From contig CAVYWD010000011.1 of the NCBI GenBank assembly GCA_963772225.1, forward strand, positions 930,001 to 994,000: a stretch of 64,000 bases of DNA, in the 5' to 3' direction. This document shows positions 47,113 through 56,048 of this stretch, piece after piece. Made by a program: the position numbers and the translations under genes. The notes under the pieces were generated by a model. It did no database searches. It saw only the letters and a list, made by a program, of their open reading frames with translations, and had not been told where the DNA came from. The first letter of the stretch is position 1, and each line of letters opens with the position of its first letter. Origin of the DNA: CAVYWD01 sp963772225. GTDB taxonomy: Bacteria; Myxococcota; Myxococcia; Myxococcales; UBA5297.

Positions 47113-47736
47113 TCAGGCCCCGCCCAAGACGGCCGAAGCGTCCCCCTTGCCCTGGCGCAGCACCTCGACCGAGTCGCCAATCAGCGAGAGCACGGTCGAG
47201 GGCTCGAGCGGCTGCGGGCCGGCGTCGAGGATCAGCCCGAGGCCGTGGCCGAACACCTCCTGGATGTCGTCGGCGCCGACCAGCGCCTCGTCCCCCTTCT
47301 GCGCCGAGGTGGTGACCACGGGGCGGCCGAGGCCTTCACACAGGCCGCGGGCGACGGGGGAGTCCGGGATTCGCAGCCCCACCGTCCGTTGTTTGGTCTG
47401 CATCGCGTCCGGGACCAGCCGAGTGGCCTCCATGACGAAGGTGAACGGCCCTGGGGTGAGGTGCCGGATGACGCGATAGGCGAAGTTGCTGACCTTGGCG
47501 TAGCGTGCGACCTCCGAGAGGTCGGGGACCAGGAACGACATGGGCCGCTTCCGGTCGTAACCCTTCAACTGATAGAGCCGGTCGATGGAGCGGCGGCTCG
47601 TGAGGTCGCACCCCAGGCCATAATAGGTGTCGGTCGGGTAGGCCAGCAGCTCGCCGCGCTCGAGCACGGCCACCGCCTTTTGCAAAATGCGAGGCTGCGG
47701 GTGCCTTGCGTCGATGGAGAAGATGGGGGCAGCCAT
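47113..47736 (-). CDS. Sua5/YciO/YrdC-family protein (threonylcarbamoyl-AMP synthase-like)
   Basis: 207 residues with the YrdC fold: GELLAYPTDTYYGLGCDL, KGYDRKRPMSFLVPD, LTPGPFTFVMEAT, VGLRIPDSPVARGL and PVVTTSAQKGDEAL. The KxR/SxN-type residues and TYG-like motif suit the TsaC/Sua5 step of t6A tRNA modification, but the sequence looks closer to YciO, whose activity is much lower. The start at 47736 precedes the conserved IFSIDARHPQPRILQKAV. Confidence 0.85.
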   Translation of the reverse strand: MAAPIFSIDARHPQPRILQKAVAVLERGELLAYPTDTYYGLGCDLTSRRSIDRLYQLKGYDRKRPMSFLVPDLSEVARYAKVSNFAYRVIRHLTPGPFTFVMEATRLVPDAMQTKQRTVGLRIPDSPVARGLCEGLGRPVVTTSAQKGDEALVGADDIQEVFGHGLGLILDAGPQPLEPSTVLSLIGDSVEVLRQGKGDASAVLGGA

Positions 47737-47888
47737 GGCCCAGGCTTCATAGCACGGCGGGGCGCTTCCGGCGCGCCGCTTCGGGCCGGGAGCGGCCCCT
47801 GATTTCGGGGCTACCGCCCCGCCGTAGAATCGACTCAGAATCGGGGAGCCGCCGAGCGCGGCTCGCACACAGGGAGGCTCGAGGGACC

Positions 47889-48888
47889 ATGGCGCTCTTG
47901 GCTGGGGACATCGGCGGGACCAAGACTTTCCTCGCGCTCGTCGAGGAGCGCGGCGGCGCGAGGGCGGTGTCGCGGCGAGAGACTTATCCGAGCGCGAGGT
48001 TCGAGGGCCTCGCCCCCATGGTCGAGCACTTTCTGGCCGGCGCCCGGCCCGAGTCCCTGGGCATCGGCCGCGCGTGCTTCGGGGTGGCCGGCCCAGTGGT
48101 CGACGGCGCCTGCCGCGCGACGAACCTGCCCTGGACGCTCGAGGCGCGGGCGCTGGAGCGGACGCTCGGCGTTCCACGGGTGATGCTGGTCAACGACTTT
48201 CACGCGCTCTCCATCGGCATCGGCGAGCTCGGCGTGGGCGAGCTCAAGGTCCTGCACGACGCCCCGTCCGACCCGCAGGGGCCCTGGGTCGTCATCGGCG
48301 CGGGCACGGGCCTCGGGGAAGCGGTGGTCGTCCGCGGCGCTTCGGGCAAGGAGGTCCTCTCCTCCGAGGGCGGCCACACCGAGTTCGGCCCGCGCAACCG
48401 CCTCGAGAATCGACCTGCTCGAGTTCCTGCTCAAGCGCTATCCGCGGGTCAGCTACGAGCGCATCGTCTCGGGGCCGGGTCTCTTGGCCCTCTGGGAGTT
48501 CTTCGCCCAACGCCCCGGCGCGCGGCCGTCGCCCACGGTGGCGGCGGCGGTCGCCGAATCCGCCGAGGCCGCGGCCGCCGTCATCTCCGCCCACGCGCTG
48601 GCGGGGACCGACCCGGTGAGCGCACAGGCGCTCGACCTGTTCGTCTCCGTGTACGGCGCCGAGGCCGGCAACCTCGCCTTGAAGGTGGTGGCGCGCGGCG
48701 GGGTCTACGTGGCTGGCGGCATCGCCCCGAAGATCCTCCCCAAGCTCCTGGACGGCGCCTTCCTGAAAGCGTTCCTCAACAAGGGGCGCCTGAGCCCCGT
48801 GCTCGAGAAGACGCCGGTCAGCGTGGTCCTCAATTCCGACGCCGGGCTCCTGGGCGCGGCGGCCTTGGCCTCGAGCCTGCCGACCTGA
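47889..48888 (+). CDS. glk: Glucokinase, one apparent frameshift
   Basis: Phosphorylates glucose with ATP. The N-terminal phosphate-1 motif LLAGDIGGTKTFLAL, FGVAGPVVDG, VNDFHALSIGI, VIGAGTGLGEAV and GGHTEFGPRN are those of bacterial (non-ROK) glucokinase. The frame breaks at 48407-48411 (GAATC for GATC): before it GPRNRLE, after it IDLLEFLLKRYPRVSYERIV, with GGIAPKILPKLLDGAF near the end. Corrected length is 332 residues, normal for the family. The ATG at 47889 has GAGGGA directly upstream. Confidence 0.93.
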
Positions 48889-49020
48889 AGCGCCGCCGGG
48901 CTCGAGTCCTGATGCGGGCGAACTCTTGGACGCTCGCCCCGAGCGCCTGGAGTTAGAATCCGATTCGCGCGAGCGGCGGCGCTTCAGGTCCCAGGCGCCC
49001 GCGCCGCGCTGGAGAGCTCC

Positions 49021-49863
49021 ATGGCGTTTCGCACGGCCTTCCCCGTCGCGCTCGCGGGCGCGCTCCTCGCGCTGCTGCCGACCCGGGCGAGCGCCGTCGA
49101 CAACGACCCTCCGAAGATCGACCACGCTGCGGTGGAGGACGCGCCGGCGAGAGTCGGCCTCGCCATCGCTGCCGCCATCACCGACGAGTCGGAGATCTTC
49201 GAGCCCACGCTCTACTACCGGCCGGCGGGGACCCGGAAGTTCCTCTCGGCGAGCATGCACGCGGTCGGGACGACGCGGTATTCGGCGACCATCCCGGAGG
49301 AGGTCATGACCGGCGACGTCGAGTACTTCATCGAGGCCTACGACTCGAACGGCAACGGCCCCGCGCAGTTCGCGTCGGCGGACAAGCCTCAGCGGGTCCG
49401 GGTCGGCGCATCCACCTCGGCCGCCGCCGAGAGCTCCACCGGCCGCGCGCCGCCGACGCGGGCCGCCGCTCGCAGGCCCCACGCCGAGGCGCCGGAGCAG
49501 GCGGTGGTGCGCCCCCGGGGAGACGAGGGAGGGCTGCTTCGCACCGTCGGATTCACGGCTGCGGGCGTGGGCGTCGCCGGCTTGGGACTGGGCACGTATT
49601 TCTACCTCACCGCCCGGTCGCTCAACGACCAGGCCATCAAGTCCCCCAGCGCGACGACGGCACAGCAGAAGCAAGCCGACGCCCGGTCGAACGCGACGCG
49701 CGCCACCGCCTCGTGGATCGCCGGAAGCGTGGTCGGCGCCGCCGGCCTGGCCCTGGTCTTGTTCGCCCCGACGAGCCCGACCGCGCCCTCGGCGGCGCGC
49801 TCCGGCCCCGAAGCGCGCCTCATCGTCTCGCCGGGCGGGGCGACCTTCGCGATGACCTTCTGA
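49021..49863 (+). CDS. Exported protein with Ig-like domain and membrane tail
   Basis: 280 residues. A signal peptide (AFPVALAGALLALLPTRASA) is followed by a beta-sandwich of about 100 residues (FEPTLYYRPAGTRKFLSA, GDVEYFIEAYDSNG) of the kind seen in myxobacterial envelope proteins. An Ala/Arg/Pro linker precedes two hydrophobic segments (VGFTAAGVGVAGLGLGTYF, quoted for position, and SVVGAAGLALVLF). The ligand is unknown. It follows glk by 132 bases. Confidence 0.75.
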   Translation: MAFRTAFPVALAGALLALLPTRASAVDNDPPKIDHAAVEDAPARVGLAIAAAITDESEIFEPTLYYRPAGTRKFLSASMHAVGTTRYSATIPEEVMTGDVEYFIEAYDSNGNGPAQFASADKPQRVRVGASTSAAAESSTGRAPPTRAAARRPHAEAPEQAVVRPRGDEGGLLRTVGFTAAGVGVAGLGLGTYFYLTARSLNDQAIKSPSATTAQQKQADARSNATRATASWIAGSVVGAAGLALVLFAPTSPTAPSAARSGPEARLIVSPGGATFAMTF

Positions 49864-49877
49864 CCCAGGCGGCGCCC

Positions 49878-50840
49878 TCAGCGGGCGGGCGGCGCGCGCT
49901 TGGGCGCGGTTCGGCGGACCTCCGCGGTCACGAACTCGCGCAGGCAGGGCTCCCGCTTCAGCGCCGGATACCGGTCGAGAATGGCCTTGAGCCCCGGGCT
50001 GACGGCATCCCAGGGCAGCCCGGCGAGCTCGGCCAGGTGCGCGCGGATGGCCTTGGCGATGGTGTGGGCGATCTGCGTGGCGGCCCGCGCGACCTCCGGG
50101 TACTCCGGCGCCTCCTCGCAGCCCTCAATCTTTCCCTCGCGCAGCGCGGCCAGGAACGAGAGCCACTGGGAGCCGCTCTCGCGCAGGCCGCCGAGCGCCG
50201 CGGCGAACACCTTGCGCGCGAGCTGGCTGCGCGCCGCGCTCTCGTCGACGATTTCGAAGTCGAAGTCGTCCGCCTCCGAGGCGGCGGACGGGCCGGCCTC
50301 GCAGCAGCGCCGCGCCGCCTCCTCGGCGTATCGCGGGAGCACCGACGCGAAGACCTCGACCGCCTCCAGAGGCTTGAGCCGCTCGAGGGCGCGCAACACC
50401 AGCGTTCCGGGCCTGGGCGAGGCCGGCGCGTCCAGGGCCAACAGCTGCACGACGCGCTCGAGGCCTTCGGTGGCGTCGGCGGCCCCGCCTTTCACCAGCC
50501 GGTCGAGCAGCGAGCGGAGGTAACCGGCCGAGTAGTGCGCGGTCCGCGCGATGGCCGGGGCCTTGTGGAACTGATCGGCCGCCGACTCCAGCCCTTGGGC
50601 GAAGCCCTCCAGCGCCAGCGCGATGGTCCGGTTCTGGAGCGGCGTGAGGACGAGGGCCACGTGGCCGCTCGTGCACTCCATGAGCTCGAAGGCGACGTTG
50701 TCCAGGTGCGCGTGGACAGGCCCGCCTTCGTACCGCGCGAGGACCGCGGCCACGACAAGCTTTTCTGGCCGCGTCAGGCTTGGCCAGCGAAGGTCTTCCA
50801 GGCCGCGCGGGCGCGCGGGCGCAGGCGAGGTCTGTGACAT
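49878..50840 (-). CDS. Hypothetical helical protein
   Basis: 320 residues, not recognised. It is largely helical, without signal peptide, TM or known motif. A recurring Leu/Ala pattern (LEGFAQGLESAADQF, YLRSLLDRLVKG) and an acidic DDFDFEIVDE segment are the only marks. The N-terminal 45 residues are basic. It is convergent with the Ig-like protein gene (14 bases between stops) and follows hpf on the same strand. Confidence 0.7.
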   Translation of the reverse strand: MSQTSPAPARPRGLEDLRWPSLTRPEKLVVAAVLARYEGGPVHAHLDNVAFELMECTSGHVALVLTPLQNRTIALALEGFAQGLESAADQFHKAPAIARTAHYSAGYLRSLLDRLVKGGAADATEGLERVVQLLALDAPASPRPGTLVLRALERLKPLEAVEVFASVLPRYAEEAARRCCEAGPSAASEADDFDFEIVDESAARSQLARKVFAAALGGLRESGSQWLSFLAALREGKIEGCEEAPEYPEVARAATQIAHTIAKAIRAHLAELAGLPWDAVSPGLKAILDRYPALKREPCLREFVTAEVRRTAPKRAPPAR

Positions 50841-50937
50841 GGAGTCAATTTTCGCCGCAAAGGCGCCCGCGCGCCAATGCCGTTGTTCGTCGGCGCAGTG
50901 AAAGGGACCTTCGCGTGCGCTGCCGCTCGCGCGGGCG

Positions 50938-51375
50938 CTACCGCTCGTGGACGTCGGCGTCGGCCTCGGCGAGCTCCTGGGCGTCGGGCAAGTCCTCGAC
51001 CAGGCCGCCCGGGACGGCGCCGTCGATCACCGCGGACGCCAGAGGGTGCTCCTGGCGGTGGCCAGCGTGCAGCCGCATGCGGGAGAGCTCTCGCTTGCAG
51101 GCGCGCACCAGGCGCTCGCTCGCCGCGTCGAGCGACGCGTAGGCGTCGCGGGTGGTCTCCTCGATCTGCAGGGTATTGCCGCCCGGCATCCGGAGCGTGA
51201 GATGGCACTCCTTGTCCTCGCCGCCCTTGGGACCGTTGGTGTCGCCGAACTCCACCCGGAGCTCGGCCGCCGAGTGGTCGTAGAACCGAGCCAGCGGGGC
51301 CACGAGGCGCTCGGCGACGTAGCTCTTGAGCTCGTCGGGCACCTTCATGTGCTTGCCTTGGATGTGGATCTTCAT
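50938..51375 (-). CDS. hpf: Ribosome hibernation promoting factor (HPF/RaiA family)
   Basis: Binds the 30S decoding centre in stationary phase and prevents translation. 145 residues: MKIHIQGKHMKVPDELKSYV, a basic helix YAERLVAPLARFY-type, GEDKECHLTLRMPGG, and IEETTRDAYASLDAASERL, VRACKRELSRM follow the fold beta-alpha-beta-beta-beta-alpha. The C-terminal 35 residues are acidic and short, so it is not the long HPF with its dimerisation domain. It lies downstream of the EutN/CcmL pair on the same strand. Confidence 0.88.
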   Translation of the reverse strand: MKIHIQGKHMKVPDELKSYVAERLVAPLARFYDHSAAELRVEFGDTNGPKGGEDKECHLTLRMPGGNTLQIEETTRDAYASLDAASERLVRACKRELSRMRLHAGHRQEHPLASAVIDGAVPGGLVEDLPDAQELAEADADVHER

Positions 51376-51435
51376 GCTTAGAACATGGGGACGGACCAGC
51401 GAGTCTGCGCCTCGGACCGCCGAAACAGACTGGCG

Positions 51436-51490
51436 ACTGTTGCGGCGCAGCCTCGCGTCGTTGGTCGATAGTCGGATGGTCGATGGTTGT
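51436..51490. repeat. Dispersed intergenic repeat, second copy
   Basis: Reads GCGGCGCAGCCTCGCGTCG, a short insertion, then TCGAT/GTCGGATGGTCGATGGTT. It matches 20012-20056 over about 40 bases. It lies immediately after the stop codon of the downstream EutN/CcmL gene. Confidence 0.55.
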
Positions 51491-51784
51491 TTAGGCCGGC
51501 CGCGCGGGTGACACGTCGACCGCGTCGACCACGGCCACGACGGCGCTGTGGACCGGGAACTCGGCGGTCCGGGGCAGGCCGAAGATCTGCCGGATGCCCG
51601 TTCCTTCCGAGAGGACGAGCACGCGGTCGCCTTCTCCGGCCCGCGCGCGGTCGACCGCGAGGAAGCTCTTTCCCGAGGGGCTGCCCTGCTCGTCCACGGG
51701 CTGAACGATCAGGAGCTTGAGACCGCGGAAGGCCTCGTGCTTCACCGTGGAGGTGACCGTCCCCAGGACGCGGCACAGCTTCAC
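51491..51784 (-). CDS. EutN/CcmL-family microcompartment vertex protein, copy 2
   Basis: 97 residues forming the pentamer that caps bacterial microcompartment shells: opens MKLCRVLGTVTSTVKHEAF, then GLKLLIVQPVDEQG, LAVDRARAGEGDRVLVL, and ends with FPVHSAVVAVVDAVDV. The start is a GTG at 51784 that overlaps the TGA of the upstream paralogue by four bases (GTGA), with GGAGG five bases upstream, so the two are translationally coupled. No BMC-H or BMC-T shell hexamer or core enzyme is in the window. Confidence 0.9.
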   Translation of the reverse strand: MKLCRVLGTVTSTVKHEAFRGLKLLIVQPVDEQGSPSGKSFLAVDRARAGEGDRVLVLSEGTGIRQIFGLPRTAEFPVHSAVVAVVDAVDVSPARPA

Positions 51785-52062
51785 GGCGACCTCCGCCCTT
51801 GGGCGTCCACGCGGTCGACGATGCCCACCACGGCGGCATCCACCGGCACGAACGACGGCGAGAGCGCGAGCGCCGCCTCGCGGCCCCCGACCAGGAAGAC
51901 GAGGTCGCCCGGGCCCGCCTGTGCGGCGTCGACCGCCACCTCGAAGGGCGCTGACGGGGCGAGGGTGTGGTCGAGCGGCTGGACCACCAGCAGCTTCTGC
52001 CCTTCGAGCCCCTCGACCTTCGCGGAGGCCACCACGGTTCCGATGACGCGCCCCAGGTACAC
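51781..52062 (-). CDS. EutN/CcmL-family microcompartment vertex protein, copy 1
   Basis: 93 residues of the same fold: opens MYLGRVIGTVVASAKVEGLE, then GQKLLVVQPLDHTL, DAAQAGPGDLVFLVGGREA, and SFVPVDAAVVGIVDRVDA. The GTG start at 52062 has AAGGA eight bases upstream. It differs from copy 2 by more than half its residues, so the pair is an old duplication suited to mixed pentamers or two vertex types. The 263-base upstream spacer shows no gene. Confidence 0.9.
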   Translation of the reverse strand: MYLGRVIGTVVASAKVEGLEGQKLLVVQPLDHTLAPSAPFEVAVDAAQAGPGDLVFLVGGREAALALSPSFVPVDAAVVGIVDRVDAQGRRSP

Positions 52063-52325
52063 GTGAGAGGTCCTTTCGACTCGGCGAAACGATTCTATCA
52101 ATACCAGGAGCCAAGGCAGAGGTGGACCCGGATGCTCGAGATCCGAGCCGCGAGGTGTCGAGCGCGAGCTCGCCGGGCCCTCCATGGCGACCGCGGCCTC
52201 GAGGGGAATCGGCGCCGGCTCCCGCTCGGGCGCCCGAGCAACCGGGTCGCCGAGCCGCGAGCTCCGCCTCGAGCCCCCGCGGAGGCAACGCCGCCGCGCG
52301 AGCAGCGGCTACGCCCTGTGGCGCG

Positions 52326-52871
52326 TCACTTGTACGGCACCACCAGCTCGCCCTTGCGGCCGGCCTCGCGCAGGCGGAGCCCCTCGCTCGTCGCGCGCCG
52401 CGCCGCTGCGCGGCCGACGAAGAAGCCGTTCGGCTTGGAGCGGTGGCAGCGCTTCTTGAGCCAGTCCCGCAGGTCGTCGAAGACGGAGCGCATCAGGTCG
52501 GGCTTGGTCAGGCGTTTCTGGCGATCGCCCACAACCTCGACCTCGGTCCAGAGCCGGCCGGAGCGCAGCTCGCCGCCCGCATCGAAGAGGCTCCGCTCGT
52601 AGTGGAGGACCGGCGAGGCAATCTCGTCGATCTCCAGGAGCCCGGCGTGCGGCCCGCGGCGGATCTGCCGGCCGACCGGCTCGCCGGCCGCGGTGAGCGC
52701 CAGGTAGTAGGCGTCGGCGGTGAGCTCCTTGACGGTCTGGGCGTTGGCGAGGAACGGCCGATAGCTCGCGTCGAAAGCCTCCGGGTAGACGTCCAGCTTG
52801 TGCGGCTCGAGGGCGCGAAAGAGTGCCAGCTCGTCCTCGGGGAGAAAGAAGTAGAAGACGGTGCTGCCCAT
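52326..52871 (-). CDS. Hypothetical protein
   Basis: 181 residues, not recognised. It starts MGSTVFYFFLPEDELALF with GGGAGGC five bases upstream. A mixed alpha/beta pattern and a final basic segment (KKRCHRSKPNGFFVGRAAAR) are seen. No signal peptide or TM. On the same strand as the EutN/CcmL pair 264 bases downstream, but too far to assume a common transcript. Confidence 0.7.
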   Translation of the reverse strand: MGSTVFYFFLPEDELALFRALEPHKLDVYPEAFDASYRPFLANAQTVKELTADAYYLALTAAGEPVGRQIRRGPHAGLLEIDEIASPVLHYERSLFDAGGELRSGRLWTEVEVVGDRQKRLTKPDLMRSVFDDLRDWLKKRCHRSKPNGFFVGRAAARRATSEGLRLREAGRKGELVVPYK

Positions 52872-52956
52872 GGGAGCCTCCCGGCGTGAGAGCCGGTTTC
52901 AAGACTTACCGGACGGATGGGCGGGGCGACAGCCCCGAGGGGTTTGCAAGCGCGTC

Positions 52957-54124
52957 TTAGAGAGCGCGCAGGATGAAGCACTTGAGGTAGCGCGTCTCGC
53001 GCACTCCCAGGAGCACCGGGTGGTCGCGCCCCGCTCCCCGGCGCTCCAAGATTTGCACCTCGCGGCGGGAGTCGACCGCGGCGCTGTGCAGGATGGCCTC
53101 GAAGTGCTCTTCGGTGACGTGGAACGAGCAGCTCGCCGAGATGAGGATGCCGCCGGGCTTGAGCAGCTGCAGCGCGCGCAGGTTGATCTCCTTGTAGCCG
53201 CGCTCGGCGGCGGCGATGGCCGAGCGGCTCTTGGAGAAGGCCGGCGGGTCGAGCACCACCACGTCGTAGCGGTGCGGCGTCTCGGTCTCGGCCTTGAGGA
53301 AGTCGAAGGCGTTCTCGACCACCACGTCCAGGTTCGAGAGGCCGTTGCGAGCGGCGTTGACCTTAATCTGCTCCGCCGCGGGCTCGCTCATCTCCACCGC
53401 GATGACCCGCTCGCATCCCTTGGCGAGCTGCAGCGCGAAGCCGCCCGCGTACGAGAAGCAGTCGAGCGCCAACCCCTTGGCGTGGGCGCGGGCGGCCAGG
53501 TGGTTCTCGCGCTGGTCGAGGAAGCCGCCGGTCTTCTGCCCGCCCATCAGGTCGACGCCGATGCGGACGTCGCCCTCGGCGACCTCCACTGAGCCCGGGA
53601 CCTCGCCCGCGAGCACCGCCTTGTGCTGCGGCAGGCCCTCCAAGAGCCGCACCTTGGCGTCGCTGCGCTCCACCACGCCTTTGGGCGCGAAGACCTCCTG
53701 CAGGACGGAGAGGAGCAGCGCGCGCCGGGCGTCGGTCGCCTGCGATCAGCAGCTGGGCGCTCAGGTAGTCGCCGTAGCAATCCACCACCAGGCCGGGCAG
53801 CAGATCTGCCTCGCCGTGGACGGCGCGGTAGACCTGGGCGCCGGGGAACGCCTGGTCGCGCAGCGCTTTCGCGGCGGCGACCCGGCGCAGGAAGAACGCC
53901 CGGTCGCACGGCTCGTCAGCGCGCGTGAGCAGGCGCAGGGCGATCTGGCTGGTCGAGGAATAGAAGGCGCGCGCCTGAAACCAGCCCCGCTGATCCACCA
54001 CCTTGACCAGCGCGCCGGGCTCGAGCGCGGAGGGCCGGACCAGGTCCGAGCGGTAGATCCAAGGGAGGCCCGAGGCGATGCGCTCGGCGCCGCGGCGGCT
54101 GACGGTAACGGACGGTTCGTTCAT
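52957..54124 (-). CDS. rlmI: RlmI-type 23S rRNA (cytosine-C5) methyltransferase, one apparent frameshift
   Basis: SAM-dependent rRNA methyltransferase. An N-terminal PUA domain (SVTVSRRGAERIASGLPWIYRSD-region) is followed by the EEHEE linker and a Rossmann domain with SYAGGFALQLAKG (SAM motif), VENAFDFL, and VVLDPPAFSKS (catalytic DPP). The frame breaks near GATC 53744-53747: CYGDYLSAQLLIA belongs to the first frame, ATDARRALLLSVLQEVF to the second. Corrected length is 388 residues, normal for the family. It starts 27 bases after the stop of the metallo-hydrolase gene's upstream neighbour arrangement, on the same strand as that gene. Confidence 0.9.
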
Positions 54125-54150
54125 GGGATGAGAGGAGCCGGCGGGCGGCT

Positions 54151-55002
54151 CTAGAAGGCGACGAGCTCGCCGGCCTCCACGGTCCCTTCCACGTCTTTCA
54201 CGCGGCAGGCCGCGGCCCGGGGGTCGTGGCAGAAGTAGAGGATGGCACCGTCCTCCACCGCCTGCGCCAGGAGCAGCTTCTTTTCCTCGAGCGAGGTGAG
54301 CGGGTGGAGGTCGTAGGCCATGACGTAATGCGGCTTCAGGTGGCTGGCGGTGGGCACCAGGTCGCCGCAGAAGACCACCTCCTGCCCGTCGCCCTGCACC
54401 CGCACCAGCTGCATGGCGGTGGTGTGGCCCTCGGAGACGAAGAGCTGCACGCCCTCGTAGAGCTCCAGCCCACCTTCGATGAGGTGCAGCCGCCCGGTAC
54501 GCTCGAGCAGCTCGAAGTCCTCGCGCAGGTAGCTGCCGCGGTCCTTCTCGCTGGGCAGGTGGGCCCAGCGCCAATTGCGCCGCTGCAGGTGGTAGGTGGC
54601 CGACGGGAAGCTGAGCGCGCTGCTGCCGTCCTCGGAGCGGCCAATGGCGCCGCCGGCGTGGTCGAAGTGGAGGTGCGTCAGGATGACGTCGGTGATCTGC
54701 TCGCGGCGAACGCCGGCCCGCGCGAGCTCGCGATCCAGGTCGAAGCGCGAGCGGTCGAGGGAGATCTGACCGGCCAGCTTGGCGCTCACCTTGTTGCCGG
54801 CGCCGGAGTCCACCAAGATCTTCCGGTCGCCCGCATCGATGAGCAGGCAGCGCAGCGAAAGCTCGATGCGGTTCTGGGCGTCAGGCGGATGGGCCCGCTC
54901 CCAGAGCACCCGAGGCACGACCCCGAACATGGCTCCGCCGTCCAGGCGAAAAGTGCCGTCGCGCACTTCGTGAAGTGTGAAGCGGCCCAAACGAAGCGGC
55001 AT
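54151..55002 (-). CDS. Metallo-beta-lactamase-fold hydrolase
   Basis: 283 residues with the zinc motif HLHFDHAGG, upstream strand ILVDSGAGNK, later VSEGHTTAM, VFCGDLVPTASH and a final CHDPRAAA histidine. This layout is that of the MBL quorum-quenching lactonase-like/hydrolase group. Substrate cannot be told. No signal peptide. The ATG at 55002 starts at the first strand (RLGRFTLHEVRDGTF). It lies 26 bases upstream of rlmI on the same strand, so the two are probably co-transcribed. Confidence 0.85.
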   Translation of the reverse strand: MPLRLGRFTLHEVRDGTFRLDGGAMFGVVPRVLWERAHPPDAQNRIELSLRCLLIDAGDRKILVDSGAGNKVSAKLAGQISLDRSRFDLDRELARAGVRREQITDVILTHLHFDHAGGAIGRSEDGSSALSFPSATYHLQRRNWRWAHLPSEKDRGSYLREDFELLERTGRLHLIEGGLELYEGVQLFVSEGHTTAMQLVRVQGDGQEVVFCGDLVPTASHLKPHYVMAYDLHPLTSLEEKKLLLAQAVEDGAILYFCHDPRAAACRVKDVEGTVEAGELVAF

Positions 55003-55310
55003 GGGATCCCAAAGGGTGGAGACGGCGCGGAGTATAGTGCCCGCCCTCCGAGAGCGGCAAGCCGCCGGCGCGGAGCGGCGACCGCGCGGCCAAGAGAGCG
55101 AGCACCGATTCGTCGGGGCCCTCCCCGCGAATGAATGAAGCCCGAGCGGCGCTCGCCGAAAATGAATTTCAACGTGTATTTCGCCGCCGCAATGCCTTGC
55201 CCCGCGGCCCACCGCAGCGCTCCGCCGAGCGCCGCGCCCCGGGGCGGGCTTCGCGGCGCGGGATATACTCGCCCGACCCTTCCGCTTTGGCAAATCCATC
55301 GACCTCGAAG
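55003..55310. other. Gene-free stretch between divergent genes
   Basis: 308 bases separate the metallo-hydrolase start from the start of the tail-anchored protein gene. Long frames cross it but have no support. Nothing specific is seen beyond presumed divergent promoters. Confidence 0.35.
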
Positions 55311-56048
55311 GTGCCCTTGGGATACGAGCTCCTCATCCGCCCCCGCCCCGGCCAGCCGCCGCTGTCGGAGGACGCGCTTCGCGCCTGGCTCGAGCGCGCG
55401 CGGCGCGAGGGAATCGCCGCCGCGGCCGCCCCGGCTCCGCCACCGGTGACCGAGGCGGCGCCCCAAGAGCCCAAAGGAGAGGCGCCCTCGTCGCCGGCTG
55501 CGGCTCCAGAGGCCGCGCAGGCGCAGCCTTCCCCGAGCGATCTACCTGAGCCGCCAACGGCGGCAGCGGCCCCGGCCCATGCCCCGGCGGCGGCCGGCGG
55601 CGCGGTCGCCCCGTCGGGCGGACCCGCGGAGCCTGTGTCGTGGGCCCTGGCGAACGGCCGGGGCACCCTGCGCGCTCGGCTCTACCGCGGCGAGGCGGGC
55701 CTTCTGGGCGCGGACCTCGAGGTGCCTTACGGCGGGGCCGAGGACGAGCTGCGCTCCGCCGCCGACTTCGCGTTTCGAGGCGCGCAGGCGCTCGGGGCGA
55801 CGGTGTTCGACCCGCAGCTGCTCCGAGAGATCGGCCGCGACTCCGCCGAGGAGGTCGTCGGGCGCTGGCGCCTCTCGCAGCAGTGGGCGGTCGATATCGC
55901 GGGCAGCGCCGAGGACACTCGGTCGACCCTGGCGCTGACAGAGACGCCGCCCTTCCTTCAGCGCCGCCACAAGATCGCCCTGGGCGTCGTGGCGGTGCTG
56001 GTGCTGCTCTACGAGGCGGTCGGGCTCATCCTGGACGTGGCGCGTTGA
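55311..56048 (+). CDS. Tail-anchored hypothetical protein
   Basis: 245 residues, not recognised. A short conserved-looking start (GYELLIRPRPGQPPLSE) is followed by a long Ala/Pro/Glu linker (about residues 45-115), a globular region (WALANGRGTLRARLYRGE, DLEVPYGGAEDELRSAADF), and a single C-terminal TM (IALGVVAVLVLLYEAVGLIL) with a 4-residue tail. The start is uncertain: GTG 55311 or TTG 55317, both in frame. The 3' end overlaps the convergent gene by 23 bases. Confidence 0.68.
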   Translation: MPLGYELLIRPRPGQPPLSEDALRAWLERARREGIAAAAAPAPPPVTEAAPQEPKGEAPSSPAAAPEAAQAQPSPSDLPEPPTAAAAPAHAPAAAGGAVAPSGGPAEPVSWALANGRGTLRARLYRGEAGLLGADLEVPYGGAEDELRSAADFAFRGAQALGATVFDPQLLREIGRDSAEEVVGRWRLSQQWAVDIAGSAEDTRSTLALTETPPFLQRRHKIALGVVAVLVLLYEAVGLILDVAR

